DNA of 64,000 nt from an uncultured bacterium (GCA_937139415.1 CAKZPS010000007.1:1-64000), one strand, 5' to 3'. Positions 1 to 8,904 are shown, counted from the stretch's first letter. Numbers and translations are program-made. The notes: a model not told the origin generated them from the sequence alone.

Positions 1-94
1 ATAGAAAGAACCATGCCTAACAAAACGAGAAAAGAAGGGGATCTTAAAAAACACTCCTACAATAAGTTGACACCATCTGAACTTATACATTTCC

Positions 95-123
95 TTGACA
101 GGGTTTACTCTTCTGATTATTAT
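95..123 (+). promoter_or_regulatory. sigma70 promoter of the ffh operon
   Basis: TTGACA at 95-100, a 17-nt spacer and TATTAT at 118-123 make a near-consensus vegetative promoter. It lies about 45 nt before the chosen ffh start, so the leader is short. A second TTGACA at 67-72 has no -10 at proper spacing. Nothing else is recognised in bases 1-94. Confidence 0.8.
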
Positions 124-167
124 CTATATGTCTTTTTCCGAAAAGAATGTGGGGAGAGAGTGAAGAA

Positions 168-1502
168 GTGTTTGAGCTTTTAACCGAAAAGTTTGCCAAT
201 ATTTTTAAGAAGTTACGCAGTAGAGGCAAGCTCTCTGAACAAGAGGTGGATGCGGTTCTTAAGGATTTGCGCATGGTCCTCTTGGAATCGGATGTCCATT
301 ATCGGGTGGCCAAGGACTTGGTTGCTCGGGTGAGAGAACGGGCGGTGGGGCGAGAGGTTCTTGAGAGTGTCACGCCTGGAGAGTTAATTATCAAAATCAT
401 GTGGGACGAAATACGGAAGATTTTAGGTGGGGAAACACAGGAGCTCAATGTCTCCTCCGCTTTGCCTTCCTTGGTGGTGTTGGTTGGTTTACAAGGGTCT
501 GGTAAAACCACTACCTGCGGCAAGTTAGGAGCATTTTTACGCGAGAGAGGATTTTTCCCTCTGTTGGTTTCGAGTGATACCCGTCGCCCTGCGGCTAAGG
601 AGCAGCTACGTGTTTTGGCAGAGAAGAGTCGTTTGGAGTTTTTTGACCCTCCTTCTGCTCGTACCCCCCTTGAAGTGGTTCGATTGTCTCGTTCCTACGC
701 ACGGGAGAAAGGTCTTGACGTGGTGGTCGTCGATACCGCGGGAAGATTGCACGTCGAGGAGGACCTCCTTCAGGAGTTGAAGGATTTGGTTACCCAGGAA
801 ACGCTCCAAGAGATTCTCTTGGTTTTAGACGCTACTACCGGTCAAGAGGCGGTAAAGGTTGCCCAGACTTTCCGGGAGTGGGTGAATCCTACTGGTTTGA
901 TCCTCACGAAAATCGATACTGACGCCCGTGGAGGAGCGGTGTTATCGATTGTGGCACAAACCGGATGGCCGGTAAAGCTGGTGGGCATGGGAGAAAAGGT
1001 CCACCAGATAGAGGTTTTCCACCCCGAGCGGATAGCCAGCCGCATCATGGGCTTAGGAGATACGATCAGTCTCATCGAGAAAATAGAGAGGACCATTTCT
1101 GAAGAAGAGAGGAAAAAGTTGGAGAAAAAAATTGAGAAAAATGATTTAGATTTGAGTGATTTTTTAGAAGAATTACGGCGAGTCAAGAATTTGGGGTCTC
1201 TCGAGGAAATTGCCCATATGCTTCCCGGAGGGGTGAGAAACCAATTCTTGCAGGTCGATGGAGAGAAGAGTATGAAGAGGGTTGAGGCAATTATTAACTC
1301 GATGACCCTCGAGGAACGTGCTCATCCTGCGATTATTAATGCCAGTCGGAAAAGGAGGATTGCCCAAGGGAGTGGAACAAGTGTACAAGAAGTGAATCGG
1401 TTATTGAAACAATTTGAAGATTTTCGTAAAATCTGGAAGCAAATGAAGAGAGGAAAAGGTTTTTCTCTCTTTGGGAAGAGACCTTTTGGATGGGGACTAT
1501 AA
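168..1502 (+). CDS. ffh: signal recognition particle protein Ffh
   Basis: Ffh is the GTPase of the signal recognition particle; with SRP RNA and FtsY it targets nascent membrane proteins to the translocon. An N-terminal helical N domain leads into the G domain with P-loop GLQGSGKTTT near residue 107, DTAGR near 188 and TKID near 247. The methionine-containing M domain follows, with MLPGG near 350 and the RNA-binding RKRRIAQGSG near 395. At 444 residues it is full length. I chose GTG 168 over ATG 147 because a GGGGAGAG ribosome site sits at 151-158 and the protein then begins MFELLTEKF, as the family usually does. It is the first gene of an operon with rpsP and RNA-processing genes, a common arrangement. 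Confidence 0.97.
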   Translation: MFELLTEKFANIFKKLRSRGKLSEQEVDAVLKDLRMVLLESDVHYRVAKDLVARVRERAVGREVLESVTPGELIIKIMWDEIRKILGGETQELNVSSALPSLVVLVGLQGSGKTTTCGKLGAFLRERGFFPLLVSSDTRRPAAKEQLRVLAEKSRLEFFDPPSARTPLEVVRLSRSYAREKGLDVVVVDTAGRLHVEEDLLQELKDLVTQETLQEILLVLDATTGQEAVKVAQTFREWVNPTGLILTKIDTDARGGAVLSIVAQTGWPVKLVGMGEKVHQIEVFHPERIASRIMGLGDTISLIEKIERTISEEERKKLEKKIEKNDLDLSDFLEELRRVKNLGSLEEIAHMLPGGVRNQFLQVDGEKSMKRVEAIINSMTLEERAHPAIINASRKRRIAQGSGTSVQEVNRLLKQFEDFRKIWKQMKRGKGFSLFGKRPFGWGL

Positions 1503-1526
1503 TACCATGAAAGGAGCGTTAAGCAC

Positions 1527-1787
1527 ATGGCGGTGAAGATCAGACTTACGAGAATTGGACGAACTCATCTTCCCCAATATCGGATTGTCGCGATTGAAGA
1601 TAAGGAAGCTCGAGATGGGAAGCCACTGGAAATATTGGGTAATTACTCTCCGGTGATGACTCCGGAAGTATGGGCATTGCGACAAGATCGCATTGAATAC
1701 TGGCTTTCTCAGGGAGCAGAGCTTTCCGATCGGGTACGTGTAGTGTTGAAACGGGTAAAGAAGATGGAAGGAGCTCATGCGCGGTGA
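1527..1787 (+). CDS. rpsP: 30S ribosomal protein S16
   Basis: S16 is a small-subunit ribosomal protein that binds 16S rRNA early in assembly. The N-terminus MAVKIRLTRIGRT and the conserved YRIVAIEDKEARDGK stretch are diagnostic. At 86 residues it has the usual length. A GAAAGGAGCG ribosome site lies before the ATG. Its stop overlaps the next gene's start by 4 nt (GTGA), implying translational coupling. The order ffh-rpsP-KH protein-rimM-trmD-rplS is widely conserved in bacteria. Confidence 0.97.
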   Translation: MAVKIRLTRIGRTHLPQYRIVAIEDKEARDGKPLEILGNYSPVMTPEVWALRQDRIEYWLSQGAELSDRVRVVLKRVKKMEGAHAR

Positions 1788-2014
1788 AGGAATTGGTAGA
1801 GTACATGGTTCGTTCCTTAGTTGATAAGCCTGAAGAGGTGAGGATATCGGAGGTAGAGAAGGAACAGTCGGTGATTTATGAAGTACGGGTTGCTCCAGAA
1901 GATATGGGGAAGATTATCGGGAGACAGGGACGAATCGCCAAAGCAATGAGAACCATTGTGAAGGCGGCGAGTGTGAAGAGTGGTAAGAAAGCAGTGGTGG
2001 AAATTTTAGAGTAG
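1784..2014 (+). CDS. khpA: KH-domain RNA-binding protein KhpA
   Basis: This 76-residue protein is almost entirely one type II KH domain. The GKIIGRQGRIAKAMR loop near residue 45 carries the GxxG RNA-contact motif. Homologues (KhpA/YlqC) bind many transcripts and, with KhpB/Jag, affect cell elongation in Gram-positive bacteria. The GTG start overlaps the rpsP stop by 4 nt and rimM begins 8 nt downstream, the standard neighbourhood for this family. Whether a KhpB partner exists cannot be seen here. Confidence 0.93.
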   Translation: MKELVEYMVRSLVDKPEEVRISEVEKEQSVIYEVRVAPEDMGKIIGRQGRIAKAMRTIVKAASVKSGKKAVVEILE

Positions 2015-2022
2015 TTCGGTGA

Positions 2023-2544
2023 ATGGATGATCGTTTACTCCGGCCGATCCTGGTAGGGAAGATTGTTGCGTCGTTTGGATTACAAGGTTGGGTGAAGGTT
2101 TTGTCTCTCTCCGCTCACCCGTGTCGATTTGCGGTAGGTACTTCGCTATGGGTAGGGATTCCAGATGGGGAATGGAAGAGAATTTGGATTGAAGAGGCCT
2201 CGGGGCAAGGAGAGATGCTATCGCTTCGCCTCCGAGGAGTTTCTTCCCGTGAAGAAGCAGCCAAATTACGCGGTTTGTTTTTGGCCGTGGATCAGAGTGA
2301 GGTAGAACCGCTTCCTGAAGGGAATTTTTACCATTTTGAGTTATTGGGTCTTGTGGTCAAGGAGAGAGGTGTTTCCAGGGGGGAGGTAGTGGCGGTTATT
2401 GAAGGCCCCGCTTATGATTATTTACTCATCCGCAACGAGGAGGAACGGGAATTTTTTCTCCCCTTTCTCACCGTTTACGTGAAACGGGTCGATGTCAAGG
2501 CGAAGTCTCTCGAAGTGGAATGCCCTGAGGGATTCTGGGAGTAA
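2023..2544 (+). CDS. rimM: ribosome maturation factor RimM
   Basis: RimM binds S19 and assists maturation of the 30S head. The N-terminal beta-barrel domain starts LVGKIVASFGLQGWVKV, and the C-terminal PRC-barrel region includes NFYHFELLGLVV near residue 103 and YDYLLIRN near 128. At 173 residues it is typical. The ATG follows khpA closely, and trmD starts 2 nt after the stop. RimM and TrmD genes are paired in most bacteria. Confidence 0.95.
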   Translation: MDDRLLRPILVGKIVASFGLQGWVKVLSLSAHPCRFAVGTSLWVGIPDGEWKRIWIEEASGQGEMLSLRLRGVSSREEAAKLRGLFLAVDQSEVEPLPEGNFYHFELLGLVVKERGVSRGEVVAVIEGPAYDYLLIRNEEEREFFLPFLTVYVKRVDVKAKSLEVECPEGFWE

Positions 2545-2546
2545 AC

Positions 2547-3266
2547 GTGCGTATTGACATTGTCACCCTTTTCCCCGAAGTGGTGGATGCTTATCTTCGT
2601 ACTTCCATCCTGAAGAGAGCACAGGAAAAAGGCAAGGTTCGTATTAAGGTTCACAATTTGCGTGCCTTTACTCTGGACCGTTACCACACGGTAGATGATT
2701 ACCCTTTTGGTGGTGGTCCGGGTATGGTATTGAAACCTGAACCGATTTTTAAAGCCGTTCGCTTCATTCGCGGGTATACCGAGAGTAATCCTCTCGTTCT
2801 TGTGACCAGTCCCAGAGGGGAACTCTTCACCCAAGCGAAAGCTTTCGCTTTAGCGAAGGAGAATCATCTCCTCATCATCTGTGGTCGGTATCAGGGAATT
2901 GACGAGCGGGTACTCACCTTGACTCAGGCCCAAGAAATATCCATAGGGGACTACGTACTTTCGGGGGGCGAATTGCCTGCTTTGGTCATCGTTGAAGCCG
3001 TGGTGCGACTCCTTCCGGGTGTGTTAGGAGACGAAGAGTCGCGGGAATTTGATTCCTTCACCCATGGTATTTTGGGACCACCTCTCTTTACTCGCCCTCG
3101 GGTGTTTCAAGGTATTGAGGTCCCTCCGGTCTTACTCTCTGGGGATCATGCGCGCATTGCGAAGTGGAGGAAGGAGCAATCCTTGGAAAAAACGCGGAAA
3201 ATGCGTCCTGATTTGTTGGAGAAAGAGAATCTTTCTTCTGGTGACGTTGCCAAAAAGGAAAAGTAA
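2547..3266 (+). CDS. trmD: tRNA (guanine-N1)-methyltransferase TrmD
   Basis: TrmD makes m1G37 next to the anticodon, preventing +1 frameshifts. It is a SPOUT enzyme with a trefoil-knot SAM site: GGGPGMV near residue 55, CGRYQGIDERV near 112 and SIGDYVLSGGELPALV near 133 are all present. The start is GTG (family N-terminus MRIDIVTLFPE), 2 nt after rimM. Length (239) is normal. The 3' end contains a promoter that appears to serve rplS. Confidence 0.96.
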   Translation: MRIDIVTLFPEVVDAYLRTSILKRAQEKGKVRIKVHNLRAFTLDRYHTVDDYPFGGGPGMVLKPEPIFKAVRFIRGYTESNPLVLVTSPRGELFTQAKAFALAKENHLLIICGRYQGIDERVLTLTQAQEISIGDYVLSGGELPALVIVEAVVRLLPGVLGDEESREFDSFTHGILGPPLFTRPRVFQGIEVPPVLLSGDHARIAKWRKEQSLEKTRKMRPDLLEKENLSSGDVAKKEK

Positions 3267-3275
3267 TGGTATAGT
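3247..3275 (+). promoter_or_regulatory. internal promoter before rplS
   Basis: TTGCCA at 3247-3252, a 17-nt spacer and TATAGT at 3270-3275, preceded by an extended -10 TGG. It overlaps the end of trmD and lies about 37 nt before the rplS ATG, so rplS, lepB and later genes can be transcribed independently of ffh. Confidence 0.65.
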
Positions 3276-3311
3276 ATTGCGAGATTTTCGGAGAAGCAGG
3301 AGGAGATTCCC

Positions 3312-3668
3312 ATGGATAAAGCAAGGGTATTGAGAAGCATAGAGGGAGCTTTTTTGCGCGAAGATCTCCCAGAAGTGGTGCCGGGAGACCTGGTGAGAGT
3401 GTATTTTAAAGTTATCGAAGGTGAAAAAGAGCGGGTACAGGTTTTTGAAGGGTTGGTCATCGCTGTCAAGAATTCGGGAGTGAATAAAAGTTTTACGGTG
3501 CGAAAAGTTTCTTTTGGCGTAGGTATAGAGAGGACTTTTCCCTTTCATTCCCCTCGCATTGAGAGAATAGAAATCTTACGGAGAGGCAAGGTCAGAAGGG
3601 CGAAACTCTACTACTTGAGGGAAAAGAGTGCCAAAGAGTCGCGCATTGAAGAAAAACGGGAAAGCTAA
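3312..3668 (+). CDS. rplS: 50S ribosomal protein L19
   Basis: L19 sits at the 30S-50S interface. The [20 protein letters not shown] region and [21 protein letters not shown] stretch are characteristic. At 118 residues it is typical. The ATG has a GGAGGAG ribosome site just upstream, with its own promoter inside trmD. The C-terminal tail is overlapped by 41 nt by lepB. Confidence 0.96.
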   Translation: MDKARVLRSIEGAFLREDLPEVVPGDLVRVYFKVIEGEKERVQVFEGLVIAVKNSGVNKSFTVRKVSFGVGIERTFPFHSPRIERIEILRRGKVRRAKLYYLREKSAKESRIEEKRES

Positions 3669-4188
3669 GAAAAAGGGCGCCTTGCGAGAGATTGTTGAGA
3701 CCGTCCTGTGGGCCTTGGTCATTGCTCTCCTCATCCGCTATTTCGTGGTGGAGGGGTATTACATACCGAGTTCTTCTATGGAACCGACTCTTGTCCCCGG
3801 GGAACGGGTCTTGGTAGCGAAGTTTTTCTACCGTTTCACCGACCCACAGCGGGGGGATATCATTGTCTTCCGCTACCCGATTGATAATCGGAGGAATTTG
3901 ATCAAGCGTTTAGTGGCCTTGCCTGGCGAAAAGGTGAAAATCGAAAACGGCTCGGTGTGGATTAACGGAGAGGCTCTCGATGGGGAAGATTTTCGTCGGA
4001 CCTATTACGATGTAGGGTATTATGGTCAGGGAGAGCACGTCGTTCCCGATGGGTATTATTTTGTTTTAGGCGATAACAGCGAGAACAGTGATGACAGCCG
4101 TTTTTGGGGGTACGTACCGCGAAAGAACATTTTGGGCAGGGCTTTCTTAGTATATTGGCCACCGCATCGCATCCGCATTTTGAAGTAA
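3628..4188 (+). CDS. lepB: signal peptidase I
   Basis: Signal peptidase I cleaves signal peptides of exported proteins at the outer face of the cytoplasmic membrane. One N-terminal membrane segment (about residues 20-40) is followed by the Ser box [12 protein letters not shown] (nucleophile near 51), the Lys box [13 protein letters not shown] (general base near 92) and the [14 protein letters not shown] box near 150. At 186 residues it is a compact bacterial form. GTG 3628 is supported by GAGGGAAAA just upstream, and gives a 41-nt overlap with rplS. rnhB begins 1 nt after the stop. Confidence 0.95.
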   Translation: MPKSRALKKNGKAKKKGALREIVETVLWALVIALLIRYFVVEGYYIPSSSMEPTLVPGERVLVAKFFYRFTDPQRGDIIVFRYPIDNRRNLIKRLVALPGEKVKIENGSVWINGEALDGEDFRRTYYDVGYYGQGEHVVPDGYYFVLGDNSENSDDSRFWGYVPRKNILGRAFLVYWPPHRIRILK

Positions 4189-4189
4189 A

Positions 4190-4792
4190 ATGCTGGAAGA
4201 GGAACTCTGGGAGCAAGGCTACAAGAGGATTGGAGGCGTTGATGAAGCAGGGAGGGGTCCTCTGGCTGGACCTCTCGTCGCAAGCTGTGTGATTTTACCC
4301 CCCGGTTTTCATCTCCCCGGTTTGCGGGATGCTAAAAAGTTGTCCCCCCTGGAGAGGAGGAGAATTTTTGATCTCCTCTGTACCCATGCTTTAGCCATCG
4401 GTGTTGGCGTCCTCGGGGAACGCTGGATTGACGTTTTGGGCATCCAGAAAGCGAATCAATTCGTTTTTAAGGAGGCCATCCGTCGTGTTTTTTTGCGCCA
4501 GTCTCCGGATTTTCTCATTCTTGATTGGTGGAAAATTCCTTCTCTCACGGTCCCGTATCTTGCTTTAGCCCACGCCGAAGAACAGAGCATTTCCGTTGCT
4601 TCGGCATCCATTGTGGCCAAAGTGGTTCGGGATCAAATGATGGAGGAATTTTACCATCCCCTCTTTCCGCAGTACGGTTTCGTTCAGCACAAGGGATATG
4701 GGACGACTTTTCATCGCAAGCAAATTGAGAGGTGGGGATTGAGTTCCTGTCACAGAAGGTCCTTCTGTCAGCGCGGTGGAAAAGTTTTTTAA
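4190..4792 (+). CDS. rnhB: ribonuclease HII
   Basis: RNase HII removes ribonucleotides from DNA and RNA primers. The first catalytic Asp-Glu pair is in GGVDEAGRGPLAGP near residue 15. LRDAKKLSPLERRR near 45 and SVASASIVAKVVRDQ near 130 are typical substrate-binding elements. At 200 residues it is full length. The ATG lies 1 nt after lepB and the 3' end overlaps the next gene by 17 nt. The rplS-lepB-rnhB-yraN order is common. Confidence 0.95.
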   Translation: MLEEELWEQGYKRIGGVDEAGRGPLAGPLVASCVILPPGFHLPGLRDAKKLSPLERRRIFDLLCTHALAIGVGVLGERWIDVLGIQKANQFVFKEAIRRVFLRQSPDFLILDWWKIPSLTVPYLALAHAEEQSISVASASIVAKVVRDQMMEEFYHPLFPQYGFVQHKGYGTTFHRKQIERWGLSSCHRRSFCQRGGKVF

Positions 4793-5135
4793 GGGAAAAC
4801 GAGGCGAATGCACAGCTCGTCGGTTTGTCGAGAAGCGTCTCCGCATGCGAGTAGTGGAGACCAATTTCCGTTCGCCGTGGGGAGAAATCGACCTCATCGC
4901 TCGAGACGGAGAACATTGGGTTTTTATCGAGGTGAAGACTCGTGTCCATACCCTTCGTGGTTTACCGGAGGAGGCGGTAGACGAGAAAAAACAGGAACGC
5001 ATTCGTCGGGTGGCGGAGTGGTATTTGACCCACAAGGGGTACAATGTGCATCATCTCTTGGTTCGTTTTGACGTAGTGGCAGTGTACATGAGAGAAGGGA
5101 AGCCTGATATTATCCACTACCCCGGAGCTTTTTAG
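4776..5135 (+). CDS. yraN: YraN family endonuclease-like protein (UPF0102)
   Basis: A small member of the restriction-endonuclease-like fold, biochemical role not settled. The N-terminus KGKRGECTARRFVEKRL and the nuclease-like core (GEIDLIARDGEHWVFIEVKTR, about residues 35-56, with Glu-Asp...Glu-x-Lys) match the family. The GTG start overlaps rnhB by 17 nt. Position between rnhB and comM/dprA is typical, which fits a role in DNA processing, but that is inference. Confidence 0.9.
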   Translation: MEKFFKGKRGECTARRFVEKRLRMRVVETNFRSPWGEIDLIARDGEHWVFIEVKTRVHTLRGLPEEAVDEKKQERIRRVAEWYLTHKGYNVHHLLVRFDVVAVYMREGKPDIIHYPGAF

Positions 5136-5149
5136 AAAAGGGTGAAACG

Positions 5150-6688
5150 GTGTTAGCAAAGGTTTTGAGTGCTACCACGTGGGGAATAGAAGCGAGGATG
5201 GTGGAAGTCGAGGTTGATGTAGGAACCGGGCTACCCGCCTTCCAGATTGTCGGTCTCCCCGATGCCGCGGTGCAAGAATCGCGGGAACGGGTGCGAAGTG
5301 CCATTAAGAATAGCGGTTTTGCCTTCCCTGCCCAGCGGGTGACAGTGAATCTGGCTCCCGCTTTTTTGAAGAAGAGCGGAAGCGATTTCGATTTAGCCAT
5401 TGCTTTGGGAATTCTCCTTGCTACCGGGCAGGTGAAGCTTGCCTTTTCTTTTCTCCTGTCTTCTTTTGTGTTCATCGGTGAGCTCTCTCTTTCCGGTGAA
5501 GTGAAACCGGTACACGGTATTCTGCCCATTGCCCATTTTTTGTCCTCCCAAAAAGACCCCCACTCCCTCATTCTCTCTTGTGGGAATGCTCAGGAAGGAG
5601 CGCTGGTTGAAGGGGTAAAAGTTTTCGCTTTCCGCCACCTGCAGGAAATCGTTGATTTCTTAACTGGAAAGATCGGCCGTGAGCCTTTCTCCGTGGATCG
5701 GGACAAGCTCTTTACCTCATTTTCTGGTAGAGAAGACCTGGCCGAGGTGAAAGGGCAGAGGAAAGCCAAGCGAGCCTTAGAAATTGCCGCCTGTGGCGGA
5801 CACCATCTCTTATTCATCGGACCCCCCGGTTCGGGGAAAACCATGCTCGCCCATCGCATCCCCTCTCTCCTCCCTCCTCTCTCTTTGGACGAAGCGATTG
5901 AGGTCACCAAAATTCATAGTGTCGCTGGTTTTCTCTCCGAAGACCAACCGCTCATCACCGAACGTCCTTTCCGTGCTCCACACCATACCATTTCTGATGT
6001 GGCTTTAGTTGGTGGGGGTCAATGGCCTCGCCCCGGAGAGATCAGTTTGGCCCATCACGGGGTTCTCTTCTTAGACGAAGTGTTAGAATTCAGGCGAAAC
6101 GTTCTTGAAACCCTTCGCGAACCCTTGGAGAAGGGAAAGGTCACCGTATCGAGGGCCACCGCGATCGTGACCTATCCGGCCAAGTTTATCTTGGTTATTG
6201 CTTGCAATCCTTGCCCCTGTGGCTATTGGGGTGATCCCCAGCGGAGTTGTACCTGTTCTCCCCGCCAGATTCTTCAGTACCGGGGAAAACTCTCCGGGCC
6301 CCTCTTAGACCGCATTGATCTCCAGGTGGAAGTACCACGTCTTGAGGTGGCGGAGATGTCAGCGGAAAAAGAGGAAGAGAGTTCTCTCGAGGTACGCAAG
6401 AGAGTGGAACAGGTGCGCATGATTCAAAGAGAGCGTTTTTGCAAAGACCAGATCACTCTCAACGGGGAGATGCGGGCTTCTCATCTCCGCAAGTTCTGTC
6501 ACCTCGTTCCTGAAGCGAAGCACTTATTGGATCAGTCGGTAGAGAAACTTGCCCTGAGCATGCGGGCGTACCATCATATTCTCAAGGTTTCCCGGACCAT
6601 CGCCGACCTTGAGGGTGAGGAGAGGATTCAAGTCCATCACGTCGCCGAGGCCATTCAATACCGTTCCTTAGACCGGCGGTGGGAGTAG
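5150..6688 (+). CDS. comM: YifB/ComM family Mg-chelatase-like AAA+ ATPase
   Basis: ComM is a hexameric helicase promoting branch migration during integration of transformed DNA; many homologues are annotated Mg chelatase. An N-terminal domain (VEVDVGTGLPAFQIVGLPDAAV) is followed by Walker A GPPGSGKTM near residue 224, Walker B VLFLDEVLEF near 305 and a Cys cluster CNPCPCGYWG near 352. At 512 residues it is normal. The GTG start has an AAAAGGGTG site. dprA starts 2 nt after the stop, and comEC is 3.5 kb downstream, so this neighbourhood holds several natural-transformation genes. Confidence 0.94.
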   Translation: MLAKVLSATTWGIEARMVEVEVDVGTGLPAFQIVGLPDAAVQESRERVRSAIKNSGFAFPAQRVTVNLAPAFLKKSGSDFDLAIALGILLATGQVKLAFSFLLSSFVFIGELSLSGEVKPVHGILPIAHFLSSQKDPHSLILSCGNAQEGALVEGVKVFAFRHLQEIVDFLTGKIGREPFSVDRDKLFTSFSGREDLAEVKGQRKAKRALEIAACGGHHLLFIGPPGSGKTMLAHRIPSLLPPLSLDEAIEVTKIHSVAGFLSEDQPLITERPFRAPHHTISDVALVGGGQWPRPGEISLAHHGVLFLDEVLEFRRNVLETLREPLEKGKVTVSRATAIVTYPAKFILVIACNPCPCGYWGDPQRSCTCSPRQILQYRGKLSGPLLDRIDLQVEVPRLEVAEMSAEKEEESSLEVRKRVEQVRMIQRERFCKDQITLNGEMRASHLRKFCHLVPEAKHLLDQSVEKLALSMRAYHHILKVSRTIADLEGEERIQVHHVAEAIQYRSLDRRWE

Positions 6689-6689
6689 C

Positions 6690-7781
6690 GTGCTCCAGGA
6701 ACGATCATTTTGGATCGCCTTCAACCACGTGCGGGGAATTGGCCCAATTCGTTTCCAGAAGCTCCTTAAGCGATTCGGGTGTGCGGAAGAGGCATGGTAC
6801 GCCGGAGAAAGTGCACTCCGGGAAGTGGTGGGAGAGAGGGTCGCTACGCTTCTTATTGAATCTCGTCGAAAGATTAAACCGGAGCGGCTTGAGGAAACGA
6901 TTGAGCGGGCAAGGTTGCGTGTTTTGACTCTCCTCGACGATACCTATCCTCCACTCCTCCGAGAGATTACCGCTCCTCCCTTTCTCTTGTATCTCAAGGG
7001 GGATTTTGATTTCCTCCGTTCTCCGAGGTACTTAGCCATGGTGGGAACGCGTCGCCCTACTCCCTATGGGATCAAGGCTGCCCGTTATCTTGCTGGAGAC
7101 TTGAGCGAAGAATTCGTGATTGTGAGTGGGATGGCTTTGGGTATTGATGGCGAAGTGCACAAGGCAGTAGTAGAGAGAGGAGGAATAACCATAGGAGTCT
7201 TGGGCAATGGCTTACCAGATGTCTACCCGCGTAGCCATCGTCGTCTTGCCGAGGAGGTAGTGGCCAGAGGAGGAGCGTTACTCAGCGAGTACCCACCGTT
7301 CTCTCCGCCACTCCGAGAAAATTTCCCACCCCGCAATCGAATTATCAGTGGCTTGAGCCAGGGGGTGGTCGTGGTGGAAGCATCCTCTCGGAGTGGGGCG
7401 CTCATTACCGCCAATTTCGCCTTGGAAGAGGGGAGAGAAGTCATGGCTGTGCCCGGTTCTATCTTCTCCGCCCAGAGTGAGGGGACGAACCGTTTGATCG
7501 CTCAAGGGGCAAAACCGGTACAGAAGAAAAGTGACGTCTTAGAAGCTTTGGGGATGACAAGTGGAGAGAAACAAGAAGAGAGAGATGAACTCCAAAAGTC
7601 TCTCCCCTTGAATGAAGCGGAGAAGGAGCTCCTCTCCCTCCTTGACGAAGAGGGACGGTTCCAAGAAGAGCTTTTGGCTCTGACGGGTTGGGAAGAGAGG
7701 GATTTCTTCACTACCCTCTTTTCTCTCGAAATGAAGGGGCTTGTGCGGGGCACGTGGGGTGGAAAGGTGATCAGGCTCTGA
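6690..7781 (+). CDS. dprA: DNA-processing protein DprA
   Basis: DprA binds incoming single-stranded DNA and loads RecA during transformation. An N-terminal helix-hairpin-helix-like region (residues 1-60) leads to the Rossmann-like core, with MVGTRRPTPYGIKAAR near residue 117, GGALLSEYPP near 193 and NRIISGLSQGVVVVEA near 217. A C-terminal winged-helix segment (about 300-363) is present. Length 363 is typical. The GTG start is 2 nt after comM. Its 3' end is convergent with a small minus-strand gene. Confidence 0.95.
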   Translation: MLQERSFWIAFNHVRGIGPIRFQKLLKRFGCAEEAWYAGESALREVVGERVATLLIESRRKIKPERLEETIERARLRVLTLLDDTYPPLLREITAPPFLLYLKGDFDFLRSPRYLAMVGTRRPTPYGIKAARYLAGDLSEEFVIVSGMALGIDGEVHKAVVERGGITIGVLGNGLPDVYPRSHRRLAEEVVARGGALLSEYPPFSPPLRENFPPRNRIISGLSQGVVVVEASSRSGALITANFALEEGREVMAVPGSIFSAQSEGTNRLIAQGAKPVQKKSDVLEALGMTSGEKQEERDELQKSLPLNEAEKELLSLLDEEGRFQEELLALTGWEERDFFTTLFSLEMKGLVRGTWGGKVIRL

Positions 7782-7802
7782 AGGTGATGAGTTCCCTTTC
7801 TC

Positions 7803-7994
7803 TCATCCCGACTTCTTCAATTCCCGCAGCGCTTCCTCTTTGATTTCCTTCTTGATTTCTTCCACGATATCCCGAACCAGAGAAGTATAGATGGGATCAG
7901 GGTAGACGGCGACTCGATCGGGAGAGTCGGCCATTCCCTTGGTCCGCTCGATTTCGGCAAGTGTTCTTCTGATCCTATCGGCAAAGTCAGACAT
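7803..7994 (-). CDS. small hypothetical protein
   Basis: A 63-residue protein of unknown function. It is probably real: an AGGAGAT ribosome site lies 6 nt before the ATG, and TATAAT on the minus strand at 8028-8023 could be its -10. The sequence is charged and predicted helical, with an acidic/basic C-terminal half (DIVEEIKKEIKEEALRELKK) that could form a coiled coil. No catalytic motif is evident. It faces dprA tail to tail and backs onto the repeat block. Confidence 0.6.
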   Translation of the reverse strand: MSDFADRIRRTLAEIERTKGMADSPDRVAVYPDPIYTSLVRDIVEEIKKEIKEEALRELKKSG

Positions 7995-8039
7995 TTTCCC
8001 ATCTCCTATTGATCCTCTCTCTATTATATTGCGCTGAGA

Positions 8040-8875
8040 GAGGAATGTACCCTCTTCTTGGGATGTTCTTTCTCATCCCCTTCCTCATCTGAGAGAGTTT
8101 CTCTCTTTCTTGTTTTTTGAAACTCTCGCTTCCCTCGTCTTTGCAAGTCTCCATCAGGGGACGAAGCAAACTCCTCTTCTTATGCAGGAAGAGACTACCA
8201 CGGATTTCTTTCGGAAACTCCAGTCCTTTTCAAGACCTACGGCGCTAAAATGCGCGCTTCGCAGTGGCTTCTCTCTTCGTCTTTGCGAACCTCGTTTATC
8301 GCTTGGCGAAGCGATTTCATGAGACCGCAAGGGGTTCCGAAGGAGCCCCTCGCGGTGACGAGTAGAGAGTCATTCCGAGGGTTGTAGTTTCGTTTTCCGT
8401 GGGAATCAGGCTGAAAGCCGTCGCGAGAGTCTTTGTGAAAAGAGCCGTGGCAATCTATGGAAACCGCCGCGGCAGAAAATACGTATGCCTCGCGGTGACA
8501 AAAGGGGACCTTGGGGGTCCCCTTTTTATTTTGTCGTTGCGAGTTCCCGAAGGGAGCGAAGCAACCTCATCGTTTTTACAGGATGCAAAAATGCGAAACT
8601 GTCACGGCCCTCCTTGCGGAGGACCTCGCAGTAACTAAAGAACCGAACCATGAGACTGCCACGGAGGCAAAAAACGTACCTCCTCGCGGTGACACCTCTC
8701 TTCGTCATTACGGACCTCGGAGTTTCCATGGTGAAGCAATCTCGTAATTCCTTTACTCGGTTCAAGATCTACGGTGTGAAAATGTGTGCCTCGCGGTCAA
8801 AGAGAGACCGAGCCGAACGAAGTTCCCGGGGAAATCGTTGCAAAGCCCGAGAGTTTTTGTTATCTTTTTCCTATG
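8040..8875. repeat. block of degenerate interspersed repeats
   Basis: This roughly 900-base interval without a credible gene is built from imperfect copies of short elements. One half-element, CCTCGCGGTGAC or close variants, occurs at 8348-8359, 8488-8499, 8624-8635, 8682-8693 and 8789-8799. Inverted or partner pieces resembling GAAGCAATCTC, GACTGCCACGG and GTCATTACGGACCTCGG lie between them. Spacing is irregular (58-140 nt) and copies diverge, so this is not a CRISPR array. It resembles the dispersed GTCATTGCGAG/GAAGCAATCTC palindromic repeats of many bacterial genomes. A related piece lies at 13790-13940. Confidence 0.65.
8499..8528 (+). terminator. intrinsic terminator-like hairpin inside the repeat block
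   Basis: AAAAGGGGACC, a short loop and GGTCCCCTTTTT form a strong G+C stem followed by a T run (with A run on the other side, so it could act in both directions). No gene ends just upstream, so either it ends a transcript from within the repeat block or stops read-through toward the phosphofructokinase gene. Confidence 0.6.
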
Positions 8876-8904
8876 CCTATGTCAGCAAAAAGGGAGGCTC
8901 GAAG

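Noticed and set aside
8040-8875. Possible CRISPR array from repeated CCTCGCGGTGAC motifs
   Set aside because: Copies diverge, spacing varies from 58 to 140 nt, orientation is mixed, and no cas gene is near.
8650-8904. N-terminal extension of the phosphofructokinase reading frame
   Set aside because: It runs through the repeat block, has no family similarity, and a good ribosome site selects ATG 8905.
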